Positions 1-9,005 of a DNA stretch of 64,000 nt are shown in pieces (within the stretch, counting starts at the first letter, position 1; each line of letters starts with the position of its first letter). This DNA comes from Halomonas sp. SpR8 (GTDB taxonomy: Bacteria; Pseudomonadota; Gammaproteobacteria; Pseudomonadales; Halomonadaceae): the NCBI RefSeq assembly GCF_031010195.1, contig NZ_JAUAMC010000003.1, positions 372,001 to 436,000 of the forward strand, read 5' to 3'. The translations under genes and the position numbers were made by a program. A model generated the notes under the pieces. The model did no database searches. It worked only from the letters and a program-made list of their open reading frames with translations, and was not told the origin of the DNA.

Positions 1-1291
1 ACTGCACGCCTATCGGCATATTGCCGCTACTGAACCCAGCATTAAGCGAGATGGCAGGCTGTTCGCCCATATTCCACGGCACGTTATACACAATATGCTC
101 AAAGGGCTGGCGCGGATCATTGGTCGGCGATGGCCACTCTGCGGGAAAGGCAATATTCGGCGTAGTCGGCGAAATAACGGCGTCTACCTCATCAAATACT
201 GACGCCGTAGCGCGCCGCATGGCCATGGTTTGTTGAAAACCCTGCACCGCGTCTACGCCACTTAAGCGTGTGCCACCGTCTGCCCAAGCTAAAATGGCGG
301 GTAGCACCTTTTCACGCTCTTCAGATGAGAGCTTTTGCAGCTCACCCAATTGGCGGGCCTGCCAAAAGCGGTCCAGCCCATCCAACATGTCGCGGGTCAG
401 CACTGGCGCCAGCGATACTAACGTTGCCCCAGCGGCTTCCAGTTGCTTTGCGGCCTGTTCAACATGGAGACGAATTTCCTCATTCAAAGGTAACCCGCAG
501 CCCGCTTCTATCATCACACCCACGCGCAAACCCTTAATATCTAGCGCTAGATTCATCCAGTTGATTTCTTTGGGCGGCAGGCGCATCGCGTCGCGGCGAT
601 CCGTGCGGGCAAGTGTCGTCATCATTAACGCCGCATCCTCTACGCTGCGGGTCATCGGCCCAGCACAGCGACCCACATAATACGGATCGATAGGTATACG
701 ACCCAGAGTAGGCTTAAAGCCGACGACGCCGCACCACGCGGCGGGCAAACGTACGGAGCCACCGATATCGGTTCCCACATGTAGCGGTCCGAACCCAGCC
801 GCCGCAGCCGCCCCAGCTCCGGAGCTTGAGCCGCCGGTATTGCAGGCTAAATCCCAGGGGTTACGGGTTAAACCATGAAACGATGAGAGTCCGGACGAGA
901 GCATGCCAAAATCGGGGCAGGTGGTTTTCGCCAACAGCACCGCATTATCTTCCGCTAAACGCGCGGCGGGTGGTGCGTCTTCAGCGGCAGCTACCTGCTC
1001 GCCAAGGCCTGTTCCCATCGGGATCGGCAACCCTTTGGTGGCAATCAACTCTTTAAGGGTGATCGGCACGCCATCCAAAGCGCCGCTAGGCTGGCCCCTG
1101 GCCCAGCGCTGGGTAGACGCTTCAGCTGCTTTAATGAATGCATCAGACTGATAGGCATAGAGCGCATTGATGTGCGGCTCCCACATGGCAATATGCTCGA
1201 CCAAGGCAGCCGCCACCTCTTTAGGAGAAAACGATTTTAAGCGGTAGCCATCCAGCAGCTGAGTAGCCGTAAGTTGGTGTAGTTCAGGCAT
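1..1291 (-). CDS. Amidase (amidase signature family), 3' end outside window
   Basis: Hydrolyses a carboxamide; the substrate cannot be told from sequence. The minus strand is open from an ATG at 1291 to the window edge, about 430 codons, so the C-terminal tail is missing. The amidase-signature Ser-cisSer-Lys triad is visible: K80 in ITLKEL, S155 in the glycine/serine stretch TGGSSSGAG, and nucleophile S179 in GTDIGGSVR. An AAAGG ribosome-binding site lies about 7 bases before the start. No signal peptide is seen, so it is probably cytoplasmic. A LysR gene lies upstream on the same strand and may regulate it (inference). Family assignment is firm; a specific name such as aspartyl/glutamyl-tRNA amidotransferase is not supported, because no gatB or gatC is nearby. 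Confidence 0.93.
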   Translation of the reverse strand, partial: MPELHQLTATQLLDGYRLKSFSPKEVAAALVEHIAMWEPHINALYAYQSDAFIKAAEASTQRWARGQPSGALDGVPITLKELIATKGLPIPMGTGLGEQVAAAEDAPPAARLAEDNAVLLAKTTCPDFGMLSSGLSSFHGLTRNPWDLACNTGGSSSGAGAAAAAGFGPLHVGTDIGGSVRLPAAWCGVVGFKPTLGRIPIDPYYVGRCAGPMTRSVEDAALMMTTLARTDRRDAMRLPPKEINWMNLALDIKGLRVGVMIEAGCGLPLNEEIRLHVEQAAKQLEAAGATLVSLAPVLTRDMLDGLDRFWQARQLGELQKLSSEEREKVLPAILAWADGGTRLSGVDAVQGFQQTMAMRRATASVFDEVDAVISPTTPNIAFPAEWPSPTNDPRQPFEHIVYNVPWNMGEQPAISLNAGFSSGNMPIGVQ

Positions 1292-1415
1292 CACATTACC
1301 TTTTGCTGTTGTTATCGCTGTCGTTAAGATCAGCATGAACCCATACCGTGTCTTCTGCTATTTCAATAATGACCGCAGCGTGTCCACTTTTTGTGTGCAC
1401 GCTGTTGTTTCAAAA

Positions 1416-1456
1416 TCTGTTAGGTTCAAGGTCTGTTAGGTTCAAGATCTTTTAGG
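1416..1456. repeat. 16-bp tandem repeat, two exact copies plus a degenerate third
   Basis: The 15-base string TCTGTTAGGTTCAAG occurs at 1416-1430 and 1432-1446 with a one-base spacer, followed by a degenerate copy ending at the LysR stop codon. It lies in the amidase-LysR gap and reads as a slippage duplication. Confidence 0.8.
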
Positions 1457-2363
1457 ATGATGGGACTGACAGTGTTTGCAGTGCACTCGCAAGCAACGAA
1501 AGACACGCTTCAGTGGCAAAGCTACGCTGGCGATGGCGATAAACGCACAGATCAATTCTGGCAGCTTCCAGCTCCGAGGGGCATAGAGGAACACTCACCA
1601 GCTCGCCTAATTGGCACTCCCAGGCTACCGCCATCGGTGGCAATACCAGAACGCCCGCGCCGTTAAGGGCAAGTGCTTTTTGAGTTTCCAACGAAGCGGT
1701 CTTGAAGGTAGGGATTAGGGTAACGCCTGCCCGGTGTGCTGCGCGCTCCAGCGCTTGGCGCACACCGTAGGATTCATCAGGTAGGATCAGACGGTGCTCT
1801 GCCAAGGTGTGAAGACTCACCTCACAAGCTGAGGCCAACGGATGATCCGGGGCCATCACGGCATGGTGATGTAACTCCGCGCTGGCAAACGACACGATGT
1901 CATCGTGGCGGGGCATAAAGAACGACAGGCCAATATCTGCATCGCCACGGCGTAGTGCCTCCACCATTTGGCTTGCGCTAACGATCCCAATATCAAAACT
2001 CAAATGAGGGAAGCGCAGCCCCATCTTAGCTAACGCAGGAGCTAGCAAGCCCGCAACAACGCCTTCCGCCACCTGCAGACTTACCCGGCCAGTGCGTAAA
2101 CCTTTAAGGTCGGCGATATGTTCCTGCACCCGCTCTAGGTCACGCAGGGTGCGCTGCGCCTGGGCGGCCAATAGCTCTCCCGCCGCGGTCAGGCTAATAC
2201 CGTTTGGGCCACGCTCAATAAGTGGTGCACCCAGTTGGTGTTCGAGTAAATCGATCTGACGGCTAATCGCTGTAGGAGCGATATGCAGCTGGGCCGCCGC
2301 TTGGCGTAACGAATGGCAGCGAGCCACGGTATCGAAGTAACGCAGTGCACGACCACTAATCAT
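1452..2363 (-). CDS. LysR-family transcriptional regulator
   Basis: A 303-residue LysR-type regulator of normal family length. The N-terminal winged helix-turn-helix occupies roughly residues 1-60 (LRYFDTVARCHSLRQAAAQL, then TAISRQIDLLEHQLG), and a periplasmic-binding-like effector domain follows. An AAGGGGAG ribosome-binding site precedes the ATG. It lies 12 bp downstream of a GNAT gene on the same strand, so the two are probably cotranscribed, and upstream of the amidase, a plausible but unproven target. The effector is unknown. Confidence 0.92.
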   Translation of the reverse strand: MISGRALRYFDTVARCHSLRQAAAQLHIAPTAISRQIDLLEHQLGAPLIERGPNGISLTAAGELLAAQAQRTLRDLERVQEHIADLKGLRTGRVSLQVAEGVVAGLLAPALAKMGLRFPHLSFDIGIVSASQMVEALRRGDADIGLSFFMPRHDDIVSFASAELHHHAVMAPDHPLASACEVSLHTLAEHRLILPDESYGVRQALERAAHRAGVTLIPTFKTASLETQKALALNGAGVLVLPPMAVAWECQLGELVSVPLCPSELEAARIDLCVYRHRQRSFATEACLSLLASALQTLSVPSS

Positions 2364-2375
2364 AAGCTCCCCTTA

Positions 2376-2849
2376 CTACACCAACTGCCGTGACATCAAC
2401 GTCACATTTTCGCCTCGATACTCAAGGCTTTCTACATCTTGCCAACCTAAGCGACGATAGAGCGCCTGCTGGTCTGGGGTATACAGATAAAAGTGCTCAA
2501 TACCGTTCTCAAGCGCCTCAATTTCCACTCGTTTCACTAATGCCGAAGCAATACCCTGCCCTCGCCTTTCGGGCACGACAAATACCGAAGCCAGCCACGG
2601 GGCCAATTCACGGCGAATACTCATATCATCAGCAATCAAGCTAGCAGTCCCAACAGGGGTCTCACCCTGCATTGCCACAAAGATGGAAGGCACGCCACCC
2701 TGACCACATTCGTTTTTTAGATGCTCAATGGCTTGTTCTAGGGTGAGCCCAGAGTGTAAATGCCCCCAGGCTTCAAATGTCCAGCCCGCCACTATTTCAG
2801 CATTAAGGTCGTCGGCTCTTAGCCGCTTGATGAAGATATCGCTTTGCAT
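2376..2849 (-). CDS. GNAT-family N-acetyltransferase
   Basis: A 157-residue acetyl-CoA-dependent acyltransferase of the GNAT fold. The acetyl-CoA-binding motif A is visible as VFVVPERRGQGIASALV around residues 90-107, preceded by the beta-strand segment GTASLIADD. The C-terminal half (FYLYTPDQQALYRRLGW) matches the usual motif B region. The acceptor substrate is unknown. It is the first gene of a probable two-gene unit with the LysR regulator. Confidence 0.9.
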   Translation of the reverse strand: MQSDIFIKRLRADDLNAEIVAGWTFEAWGHLHSGLTLEQAIEHLKNECGQGGVPSIFVAMQGETPVGTASLIADDMSIRRELAPWLASVFVVPERRGQGIASALVKRVEIEALENGIEHFYLYTPDQQALYRRLGWQDVESLEYRGENVTLMSRQLV

Positions 2850-2905
2850 AAACGGTGCCCTGCCTTATTTAGCACAAGCAAATACAGTAGCGATTTAAGG
2901 GTAGG

Positions 2906-2945
2906 CTGGCCAGCGCCGATACCTTCCGAACACGCTGCTGGCCAG
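2906..2945. repeat. Inverted repeat in the GST-GNAT gap
   Basis: CTGGCCAGC at 2906-2914 is the exact complement of GCTGGCCAG at 2937-2945, with a 22-base spacer. It lies between the GST stop codon and the GNAT start codon. It has no adjacent T-tract, so it is a weak terminator candidate; it may instead be a regulatory palindrome upstream of the GNAT gene. Confidence 0.45.
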
Positions 2946-2964
2946 AGGTTTGGCGGCAAAATCA

Positions 2965-3600
2965 TCAGATGGAGACAGGCTTCATTTTCTCAGCCAGTTT
3001 ATCGTCCAACTCATTGGCCCGCTTGGCGGCTGGCCTGCTTTCCATGCGCTCTATGTAATGCTTGAACACTTCGTTTGGCTGGATGTTCTTCTGCATCGTT
3101 TCCCACCAGAGATAACTGCTAACCAATATATCTGCAGCGGTAAACTGATCGCCGCAGATATAATTGTTTTCACTAAGGACTTTTTCAAGCGTATTGATGC
3201 TGTCTTCCACTTGGCCACAGCCGACGGCCTGTGCGTTGCTGCTATCGATTTTCCAATCATAAGTCATGGCACTGGTCGCCATTTCAAACGGACCCGCCAT
3301 AAAAAACAGCCAGCGATAGTAGGTTCCGCGTTCGGGAGATTGCGGGGGCGGTGACAGCTTTTTATCCGGAAACTGATCCGCTAAGTATGCACAAATAGCG
3401 GCCACTTCGGTCACCACCGTATTGTCATGCTTAATGGCAGGCACTTTCCCCATGGGGTTTATGGCCAAGTAGTCCTCAGATTTCATCTCTGAGCCGTACT
3501 CCATCGCCTTTACCGAATAGGGTATACCTACTTCTTCCAGCATCCAGCGCACCACGCGCCCGCGAGACATAGGATGAGTGTAAAACGTAAGTTCTGACAT
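2965..3600 (-). CDS. Glutathione S-transferase family protein
   Basis: A cytosolic glutathione transferase of 211 residues. The thioredoxin-like N-terminal domain shows FYTHPMSRGRVVRWMLEEVG and the conserved cis-Pro segment GKVPAIKHD; the helical C-terminal domain contains FTAADILVSSYLWW. The ATG at 3600 is chosen over one 12 bases upstream because GGAG lies 7 bases before it and the protein then starts MSELTFYTHP as in relatives. It is divergent from the WYL regulator at 3750, which may control it (inference). The substrate is unknown. Confidence 0.92.
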   Translation of the reverse strand: MSELTFYTHPMSRGRVVRWMLEEVGIPYSVKAMEYGSEMKSEDYLAINPMGKVPAIKHDNTVVTEVAAICAYLADQFPDKKLSPPPQSPERGTYYRWLFFMAGPFEMATSAMTYDWKIDSSNAQAVGCGQVEDSINTLEKVLSENNYICGDQFTAADILVSSYLWWETMQKNIQPNEVFKHYIERMESRPAAKRANELDDKLAEKMKPVSI

Positions 3601-3749
3601 GCTGAGCTCCATTTTCAGTCAATTTTTCAGTGACACAAGATATTGCCAGGCAAGATTAGTGGGTTAATAGGCGAAAATGCGTCCTAAATAAACGCAATAC
3701 TGCACTTTTTCTGCAAGACTTCGAAAATAACCTTGAGAGGAAGGTGGCG

Positions 3750-4733
3750 ATGGCTGGACCCACAACGCGCGTGCTTGCTGTACTTGAGTTGCTGCAGACT
3801 AATGGCCAGATGGGCGGAGCCGAGTTGGCCGAACGCCTAAGCGTGGATCGACGAACTATCCGGCGTTACATTACTGCGCTGGAAGATATAGGTGTGCCGA
3901 TAGTGACCGAACAGGGGCGCTACGGTGGTTACCGATTGGTGGCAGGCTTCAAGCTGCCACCCATGATGTTTACCGATGAAGAGACTTTCGCCGTTTCTCT
4001 AGGCTTATTGGCCGCCAGCCAACTGGGCCTGACGAACGCAGCGCCCGCCATTGCCAGCGTACAAGCGAAGCTCGAACGGGTGATGCCTACGAATTTAAAA
4101 AGACGAGTACGTAGTATCAGTGAGACCACTCAGGTGTTCTTACCCCAGCGTGAACCCAGCCGTGATGACCGTGCACTTGAGACACTGACTAAAGCCACTG
4201 AAGCCATGCGAACCGTCGGGCTTATCTACCACTCTCCGCAGCACGATCCAATTGCGCGTCGGATCGACCCCTACGGACTAGTTTTCCAACAAGGCCGGTG
4301 GTATGTCGTTGGTTTTTGCCACCTGAGGGGAGCCATGCGCTCCTTTCGTCTGGATCGTATCAGCGGCGTTCACCTACTAGCCGATCCTTTTATACGCCCC
4401 GACCACTTCGATGCAGCTGCTTTTTTGAGCGAAAGCCTCATGTCCTGGGGCCCAACTCATGAAGTGTCGCTGGTACTGCATACTGACCATAGCGCGGCCG
4501 CTTACTTTGATAACCACTCATTCTGTACAGATCAACTCGAACAGGTCGAAGGTGGGCTATTACTTAATACCAGAACCGACAGCTTCGAGTGGTTTGCCTT
4601 TTGGCTGGCACAGCTTCCTTTTCGATTTACCGTACTCAAGCCGGATGGCCTCAAAGAGGCACTACGTGAGCACGCCAACCAGTTAATAGCCAGTTGCGGG
4701 CATGCTTCGTTACATCCAATTGATATGCCCTAA
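3750..4733 (+). CDS. HTH-WYL (YafY-type) transcriptional regulator
   Basis: A 327-residue regulator. The N-terminal HTH_11 domain (residues about 5-60, AELAERLSVDRRTIRRYITAL) is followed by a linker and a WYL domain around residues 150-220; the signature itself reads GRWYVVGFCHLRGAMRSFRLDRI. WYL domains are thought to sense nucleotides or other ligands. The ATG at 3750 is preferred to the in-frame GTG at 3744 because GAGAGGAAG lies 6 bases before it. It is divergent from the GST gene with about 150 bp between them, so GST is the likeliest target. This type usually acts as a repressor of its neighbour. Confidence 0.93.
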   Translation: MAGPTTRVLAVLELLQTNGQMGGAELAERLSVDRRTIRRYITALEDIGVPIVTEQGRYGGYRLVAGFKLPPMMFTDEETFAVSLGLLAASQLGLTNAAPAIASVQAKLERVMPTNLKRRVRSISETTQVFLPQREPSRDDRALETLTKATEAMRTVGLIYHSPQHDPIARRIDPYGLVFQQGRWYVVGFCHLRGAMRSFRLDRISGVHLLADPFIRPDHFDAAAFLSESLMSWGPTHEVSLVLHTDHSAAAYFDNHSFCTDQLEQVEGGLLLNTRTDSFEWFAFWLAQLPFRFTVLKPDGLKEALREHANQLIASCGHASLHPIDMP

Positions 4734-4754
4734 CACTCCCTAACAGCAACAGCT

Positions 4755-5432
4755 TCAATTATCACTACTAAATGATTGTCCCCACTTATCGCTATGCACG
4801 AGTTCACTTAATGGCAGGCGGGAGCGCCAGCCTTTGGCCTCAAGCTCCGGCTGGTCTAAAAATTCGCTTACATAGCCAAGGCAGAGATACGCCAGTGGGT
4901 AAACATGCTCGGGTAGGTTCAGCGCCGTACTTAGCAGATCCTGGTCGAGAATGCTCACCCAACCAACACCAATGCCTTCCGCTCGCGCTGCCAGCCAGAG
5001 GTTTTGCACTGCCAAACAAGTGCTGAACAGATCGGTATCGACAATGCTATTGCGCCCCAGCACATGAGGGCCGCCCCGGCTGCGGTCGCAGGTAATGCAA
5101 AGGTTCAACGGGCTTTCCATAATACCTTGCAGCTTAAGGCTACGGTAATGTGCTTGGCGCTCACCTTCAAAGCGCTCGGTGGCCTTCTGGTTCTCCTGCT
5201 CGAACAGTGCCAGCACCGTCTCCCTAACGTCGCGACTTTCAATCACGATAAAATCCCACGGCTGCATGAATCCAACCGACGGCGCATGATGTGCAGCTTC
5301 CAACAGGCGGTTCAGCACTTCAGGAGGAATCCGGTCAGGCAAAAACTGCGAGCGCACATCGCGCCGCTCAAAGATGGCGCGGTAGAGCCCACGCCGCTCA
5401 GCATCGGAAAAACGGTGGTTCAAGGTGGTCAT
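4755..5432 (-). CDS. bluB: 5,6-dimethylbenzimidazole synthase (BluB)
   Basis: A flavin-destroying nitroreductase-fold enzyme that turns reduced FMN into 5,6-dimethylbenzimidazole, the lower ligand of cobalamin. The 225-residue protein shows FMN-binding RRDVRSQFLPD near the N-terminus, then APSVGFMQPWDFIVI, LAVQNLWLAARAEGIGVGWVSI and the C-terminal YLCLGYV. These match BluB rather than general nitroreductases. No other cobalamin gene is in the window, so it would act with genes elsewhere or salvage corrinoids. The start is less certain because the ribosome-binding site is weak. Confidence 0.9.
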   Translation of the reverse strand: MTTLNHRFSDAERRGLYRAIFERRDVRSQFLPDRIPPEVLNRLLEAAHHAPSVGFMQPWDFIVIESRDVRETVLALFEQENQKATERFEGERQAHYRSLKLQGIMESPLNLCITCDRSRGGPHVLGRNSIVDTDLFSTCLAVQNLWLAARAEGIGVGWVSILDQDLLSTALNLPEHVYPLAYLCLGYVSEFLDQPELEAKGWRSRLPLSELVHSDKWGQSFSSDN

Positions 5433-5462
5433 GACGCTGGTCGGGCCTTTTGCTGATCGATT

Positions 5463-5486
5463 GTGTAGACAGTGAAGAGTCTACAC
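5463..5486. repeat. Perfect 8-bp inverted repeat
   Basis: GTGTAGAC (5463-5470) and GTCTACAC (5479-5486) are perfect complements around an 8-base loop, between the quinone reductase stop codon and bluB. There is no T-run on either side, so it is either a weak transcript-end hairpin or an operator for bluB. Confidence 0.55.
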
Positions 5487-5490
5487 GAGC

Positions 5491-6246
5491 TCAGCCTAGC
5501 CGCCAGCGCAGCGGGCTTGTCTGGTGTAAAACGCCCTCATCATCCCAGTCGTCCCAACCCGTAAAGGGGATGGGTCGTTCGCTATCCACACTCGTCAGGC
5601 GATCCACCCAGGCCGCTTTGCAGGCCTCTAGATGGCCAATGATGTCAGCTTCCTCTTGATAGCGAATACCGCCGCCCTGAATGCCATAGCTTACCTGTGG
5701 GGCCAGTACATCAAAGCCAACGTAGTACAACGATGCATGCATCGGCCATAGCCAGTGCACCATATTGCCGGCACGACCGAAGGGCCGAAACGCCTTCTCC
5801 GGCGAGCCCGTAGTGACTGACAGCATCGCCTGCTTACCGCGATAGTAGCCTTGGTCGTAACGCATACGGCTTGTGTAGCGCCCTCCATATACCAGTACGC
5901 GATCAAACCAGCCTTTTAGAATGGCAGGCTGGGCGTGCCACCATAAAGGGAACTGGAAGATCACCAGATCAGTCCACTCCAGCCGCGCCAACTCCCGCTG
6001 AACATCCTGTGGTAATGAGCCTTTCTCGAAGTGAGCCCGCTGCTCATTGAGGGGATAAAAGTAGTCCAACACCGCGGCGCTATGCGTATAGTGCTCAACG
6101 CGCTCCACCGGATCAAACTGCTCAGCATAGAGATCATCCACCTCGACGGTATGACCCGCGTCCACCAGCTGTTTGACCGCCACATCCACAAGGCCGCCAT
6201 TAAATGACTTGCGCTCAGGATGAGCAAAAACGATCAACACATTCAT
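5491..6246 (-). CDS. NAD(P)H dehydrogenase (quinone), flavodoxin-like fold
   Basis: A 251-residue flavoprotein of the NQO1/YwrO/MdaB fold that makes two-electron reductions of quinones or related electrophiles. It begins MNVLIVFAHPERKSFNGGL, the usual flavin-phosphate-binding opening. FQFPLWWHAQPAILKGWFDRV and TTGSPEKAF carry the flavin-contact loops. GGGAGG lies just before the ATG. The remnant of a divergent LysR gene sits immediately upstream at 6335-6477, so this gene has probably lost its dedicated regulator. Confidence 0.92.
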   Translation of the reverse strand: MNVLIVFAHPERKSFNGGLVDVAVKQLVDAGHTVEVDDLYAEQFDPVERVEHYTHSAAVLDYFYPLNEQRAHFEKGSLPQDVQRELARLEWTDLVIFQFPLWWHAQPAILKGWFDRVLVYGGRYTSRMRYDQGYYRGKQAMLSVTTGSPEKAFRPFGRAGNMVHWLWPMHASLYYVGFDVLAPQVSYGIQGGGIRYQEEADIIGHLEACKAAWVDRLTSVDSERPIPFTGWDDWDDEGVLHQTSPLRWRLG

Positions 6247-6334
6247 ACTGCGCCTCCCCTATCGATTGGTTTGACGACAGGCTAACCTGTTCATATACGC
6301 CAAAACATTGGCTAAAAATGAGAATCAGGCTTGC

Positions 6335-6477
6335 ATGAATGAACAGCAGATACGATGGGATGATCTTCAAATTGTGCTAGCGATGGTCAGAGAGTGAATC
6401 CAGACCTGCTCCATGTGGTCAGAGTACGTGCATTTATGGAGACGATAAGAGAGAGGTTTCGTAGTCAAAGGATCTAG
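6335..6477 (+). pseudogene. LysR-family regulator remnant with large internal deletion
   Basis: From the ATG at 6335 the plus strand reads MNEQQIRWDDLQIVLAMVRE and then stops at 6395. This matches the first 20 residues of a LysR protein. Directly after, in another frame, the bases encode NPDLLHVVRVRAFMETIRER and a few more residues to a TAG at 6475. This matches the typical LysR C-terminus (HVPRVRAFMDFL in relatives). Everything between, normally about 250 codons, is missing. It lies divergent to the quinone reductase gene, the usual place for a LysR activator. The match is by eye only. Confidence 0.8.
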
Positions 6478-6501
6478 CTCAGTGCTGGCCGATCCAGGTA
6501 C

Positions 6502-7417
6502 TCAAGGCATTTGAAAATTTCTAATCTCTTCACTTAACCACTGTTTAAATGCCATAACACGCGGATTTTCAACTTCAGCGGGATGCGATACCAAGTAATA
6601 GGCAAATTCATGGCTACGCCAGGGCATGATTGCCTGGACTTTCCTATCCTGAAGTAGTCGACGGGCAATAGAGTATCGGCCAATACAGAGTCCTAACCCT
6701 TCAGCGCAGGCCGTTAAGGTCAGGCTGCTGTCAGAGAACTGTAGTTTCTGTAATGATGAATGCCATTCAACCCCCGCTTCACGAAACCAGGGCTGCCATG
6801 TATTCCATGGTTCTGACGGCTGAATAGTGCTGTCTTCCAGTAAAAGTTGAGTTTGCAATAAACTTTCAGAACGAACGTCGCTGAGCCTACTTATCAACAT
6901 GGTAGGAGCAAGGACAGCCACCGCATCGCCCATCAACTGCTCAGTATGAAGGTTTGGGTAGTCACCAGTGCCAAAGCGGATGCCTATATCAGCTTGGTTA
7001 TCGCGAAAGCTCAATAACTCACTCTCACCACGCAGCTTTATCTGCAGGCCTGGGTAAAGAGCTTTTAAATTAGCTAGCCGTGGGATTAGCCAATAGTGGA
7101 TAAATGAGTGGGGGGGCAGATAGCGTCAGCGGGCCATCTATCCCCTGTTGCCTAAGCTCTTTCGTTGCTTGTTCGATCTGGGTAAAAACAGTAGCTAAAC
7201 GACCATAGTAGCGACGGCCAGACTCCGTCAGGATTACGCCCCGTGGCAAGCGTATAAACAACACAATATCGAGCCTACTCTCCAGCTCTTTTATACGATG
7301 GCTGACGGCTGCTGGGGTCAGGCTAAGCTCCTGGGCAGCAGCGGCAAAGCTGCCTAATCGTGCAGCAGCCTCAAAGGCACGAAGGGTGTTTAAAGGAGGA
7401 GAAGTGATTTTGCTCAT
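6502..7417 (-). pseudogene. LysR-family regulator split by a +1 frameshift in a G7 run
   Basis: The first frame starts at 7417 and carries a complete winged helix-turn-helix (NTLRAFEAAARLGSFAAAAQ, then PAAVSHRIKELESRLD), but ends early at 7070. Removing one base from the homopolymer G7 at 7110-7116 restores ALTLSAPHSFIHYWLIPRL and joins the effector domain that runs to 6502, giving 304 residues. The restored protein resembles GcvA-type LysR regulators. It is divergent to the phzF-like gene, its likely target. Either a true frameshift mutation, a phase-variable tract or an assembly error would explain it. Confidence 0.9.
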
Positions 7418-7524
7418 GGCTAAATCCTAGTAACCCTATGGGTGACAATAAAGCAGTTTCCATTATTATTTTTAAGGTCACAATGATGCTTTCTTTTAAA
7501 TGATTCCTTTAGGAGCAGAGCACC

Positions 7525-8361
7525 ATGAGTGAGCATTTATATCGACTAGCGGCATTTTCGACAGATCCAACCAAGGGCAACCCAGCGGGCGTCTGGATTG
7601 GTGATGCGCTGCCAGATAATAAGACAATGCAGAGTATCGCCGCAGAGGTGGGTTACTCGGAAACCGCATTTATCGCCCCAGTAAGCGGTGACATTAGAAC
7701 CATTCGTTACTATAGCCCACTAGCAGAGGTCAACTTTTGTGGTCATGCCACGATTGCAAGTGCCGTTATGCTGGGGCGCCTAAGTGGTATCGGCACTTAT
7801 CAGTTGGATACATTAATAGGCCGCATACCCGTGAAGGTTCACTCGGTTGATGGTCAGATTCAGGCTGCACTCACCTCGGTTGAGCCTGCCCATAAACCTG
7901 TTACTGAACAACTTGTCGATGAAGTACTCGCGCTACTGCAGTGGCGATCTGATGCACTGGATCGCACTATTCCTCCAGCCCTGGCCTACGGCGGAGTCTG
8001 GCACCTTATTTTGGCGGTCAACTCCCAGTGTCGACTGAACCAACTAGACTACGATTTTGAAAAACTAAAGTCTTGGATGTCGCGAGAGGGAGTAACAACG
8101 CTACAGCTTATATTCCGCGAAAGTGATAACCTTTTCCATTCACGCAATCCTTTCCCTGTGGGTGGTGTTGTGGAAGACCCTGCCACTGGCGCTGCAGCGG
8201 CCGCCCTGGGCGGTTATTTACGCGATGCCAAGTTAATGGATGTGCCTGGAAAATTTCTGATAAAGCAGGGTGAAGCGATGGGACGATTAAGCCTGCTGCA
8301 GGTTGAAGTACCCGAACAAGGAGGAACAGTAGTGGCTGGCACAGCTGTAGAGATTATTTAA
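7525..8361 (+). CDS. PhzF family isomerase/epimerase-like protein
   Basis: A 278-residue PhzF-fold protein of the diaminopimelate epimerase superfamily; the natural reaction is unknown outside phenazine producers. Seen: TDPTKGNPAGVWIGD near the start, GYSETAFI with the acidic residue aligned to the catalytic Glu of PhzF, VNFCGHATIASA, and the C-terminal VEDPATGAAAAALGGYL. AGGAG precedes the ATG. No other phenazine gene is nearby, so a phenazine role is not supported. It is divergent from the frameshifted LysR gene and may now be unregulated by it. Confidence 0.93.
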   Translation: MSEHLYRLAAFSTDPTKGNPAGVWIGDALPDNKTMQSIAAEVGYSETAFIAPVSGDIRTIRYYSPLAEVNFCGHATIASAVMLGRLSGIGTYQLDTLIGRIPVKVHSVDGQIQAALTSVEPAHKPVTEQLVDEVLALLQWRSDALDRTIPPALAYGGVWHLILAVNSQCRLNQLDYDFEKLKSWMSREGVTTLQLIFRESDNLFHSRNPFPVGGVVEDPATGAAAAALGGYLRDAKLMDVPGKFLIKQGEAMGRLSLLQVEVPEQGGTVVAGTAVEII

Positions 8362-8411
8362 TTGCCTACCATGCTGCTCGGAAGAAGTGATTTAAGCTCT
8401 GCTTTGATGGG

Positions 8412-9005
8412 TTAAATAACCTTCTGAGCAACAACAGAGTAAACATGCCAATGCTTGGTCTTACCGAGCAGTGTCGTACCTTCTGTGTTGAGCTCAACAA
8501 TATCTATGATCATAAACTGACCATTAAATAGCGCTTGGATCTCAGAGTAGGCATGTATCGTTAAATTTCCTCGCCCCATTTTAGCCCAGCTATCATTGGG
8601 GCCCATAAAATGACCGCAAAACACACCACCCTTTAGCAGTGAATTTGTAAGATTTTGCCAAGCGCCAGCAAATCGCTCTGGATCACAAAAAAACAGGCTT
8701 GAGCATGCATTAACGAGCACCGTTTTTGGATACACAAACCGCTCAAAGCTGGACACCATAGGAAATAGCGTTTTATCAATATGCCGACCACCAACTTCAC
8801 GAACGCGGGATATGGCCGCATCGCTTTTATCGAAGGCATGCACCGTAAAGCCGTGTTCCATCAAGTACATTGCATCACGCCCAGACCCGCAGCCAGCATC
8901 AACGGCTACCTTTGGCAAAGAGCTTTCCACTAATTCAAGCGATTGTTTTAGTGGCGGGTATACAGGAGCGTTGAGTGATTTTTCGAGATATCTTTGTTCA
9001 CTCAT
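8412..9005 (-). CDS. Class I SAM-dependent methyltransferase (TehB-like)
   Basis: A 197-residue methyltransferase. Motif I (VAVDAGCGSGRDAMYL, residues about 32-48) binds S-adenosylmethionine, and HAFDKSDAAI supplies the acidic residue that holds the ribose. VNACSSLFFCDPE corresponds to the motif IV region. Its shape resembles TehB/thiopurine-type methyltransferases, but the substrate is not identifiable. Its ATG overlaps the stop of the MarR gene by 4 bases, so the two are translationally coupled. Confidence 0.88.
   Translation of the reverse strand: MSEQRYLEKSLNAPVYPPLKQSLELVESSLPKVAVDAGCGSGRDAMYLMEHGFTVHAFDKSDAAISRVREVGGRHIDKTLFPMVSSFERFVYPKTVLVNACSSLFFCDPERFAGAWQNLTNSLLKGGVFCGHFMGPNDSWAKMGRGNLTIHAYSEIQALFNGQFMIIDIVELNTEGTTLLGKTKHWHVYSVVAQKVI

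Noticed and set aside
1..1151. Several plus-strand frames at the left edge
   Set aside because: All are shadows of the minus-strand amidase, whose frame is open throughout and holds the catalytic triad.
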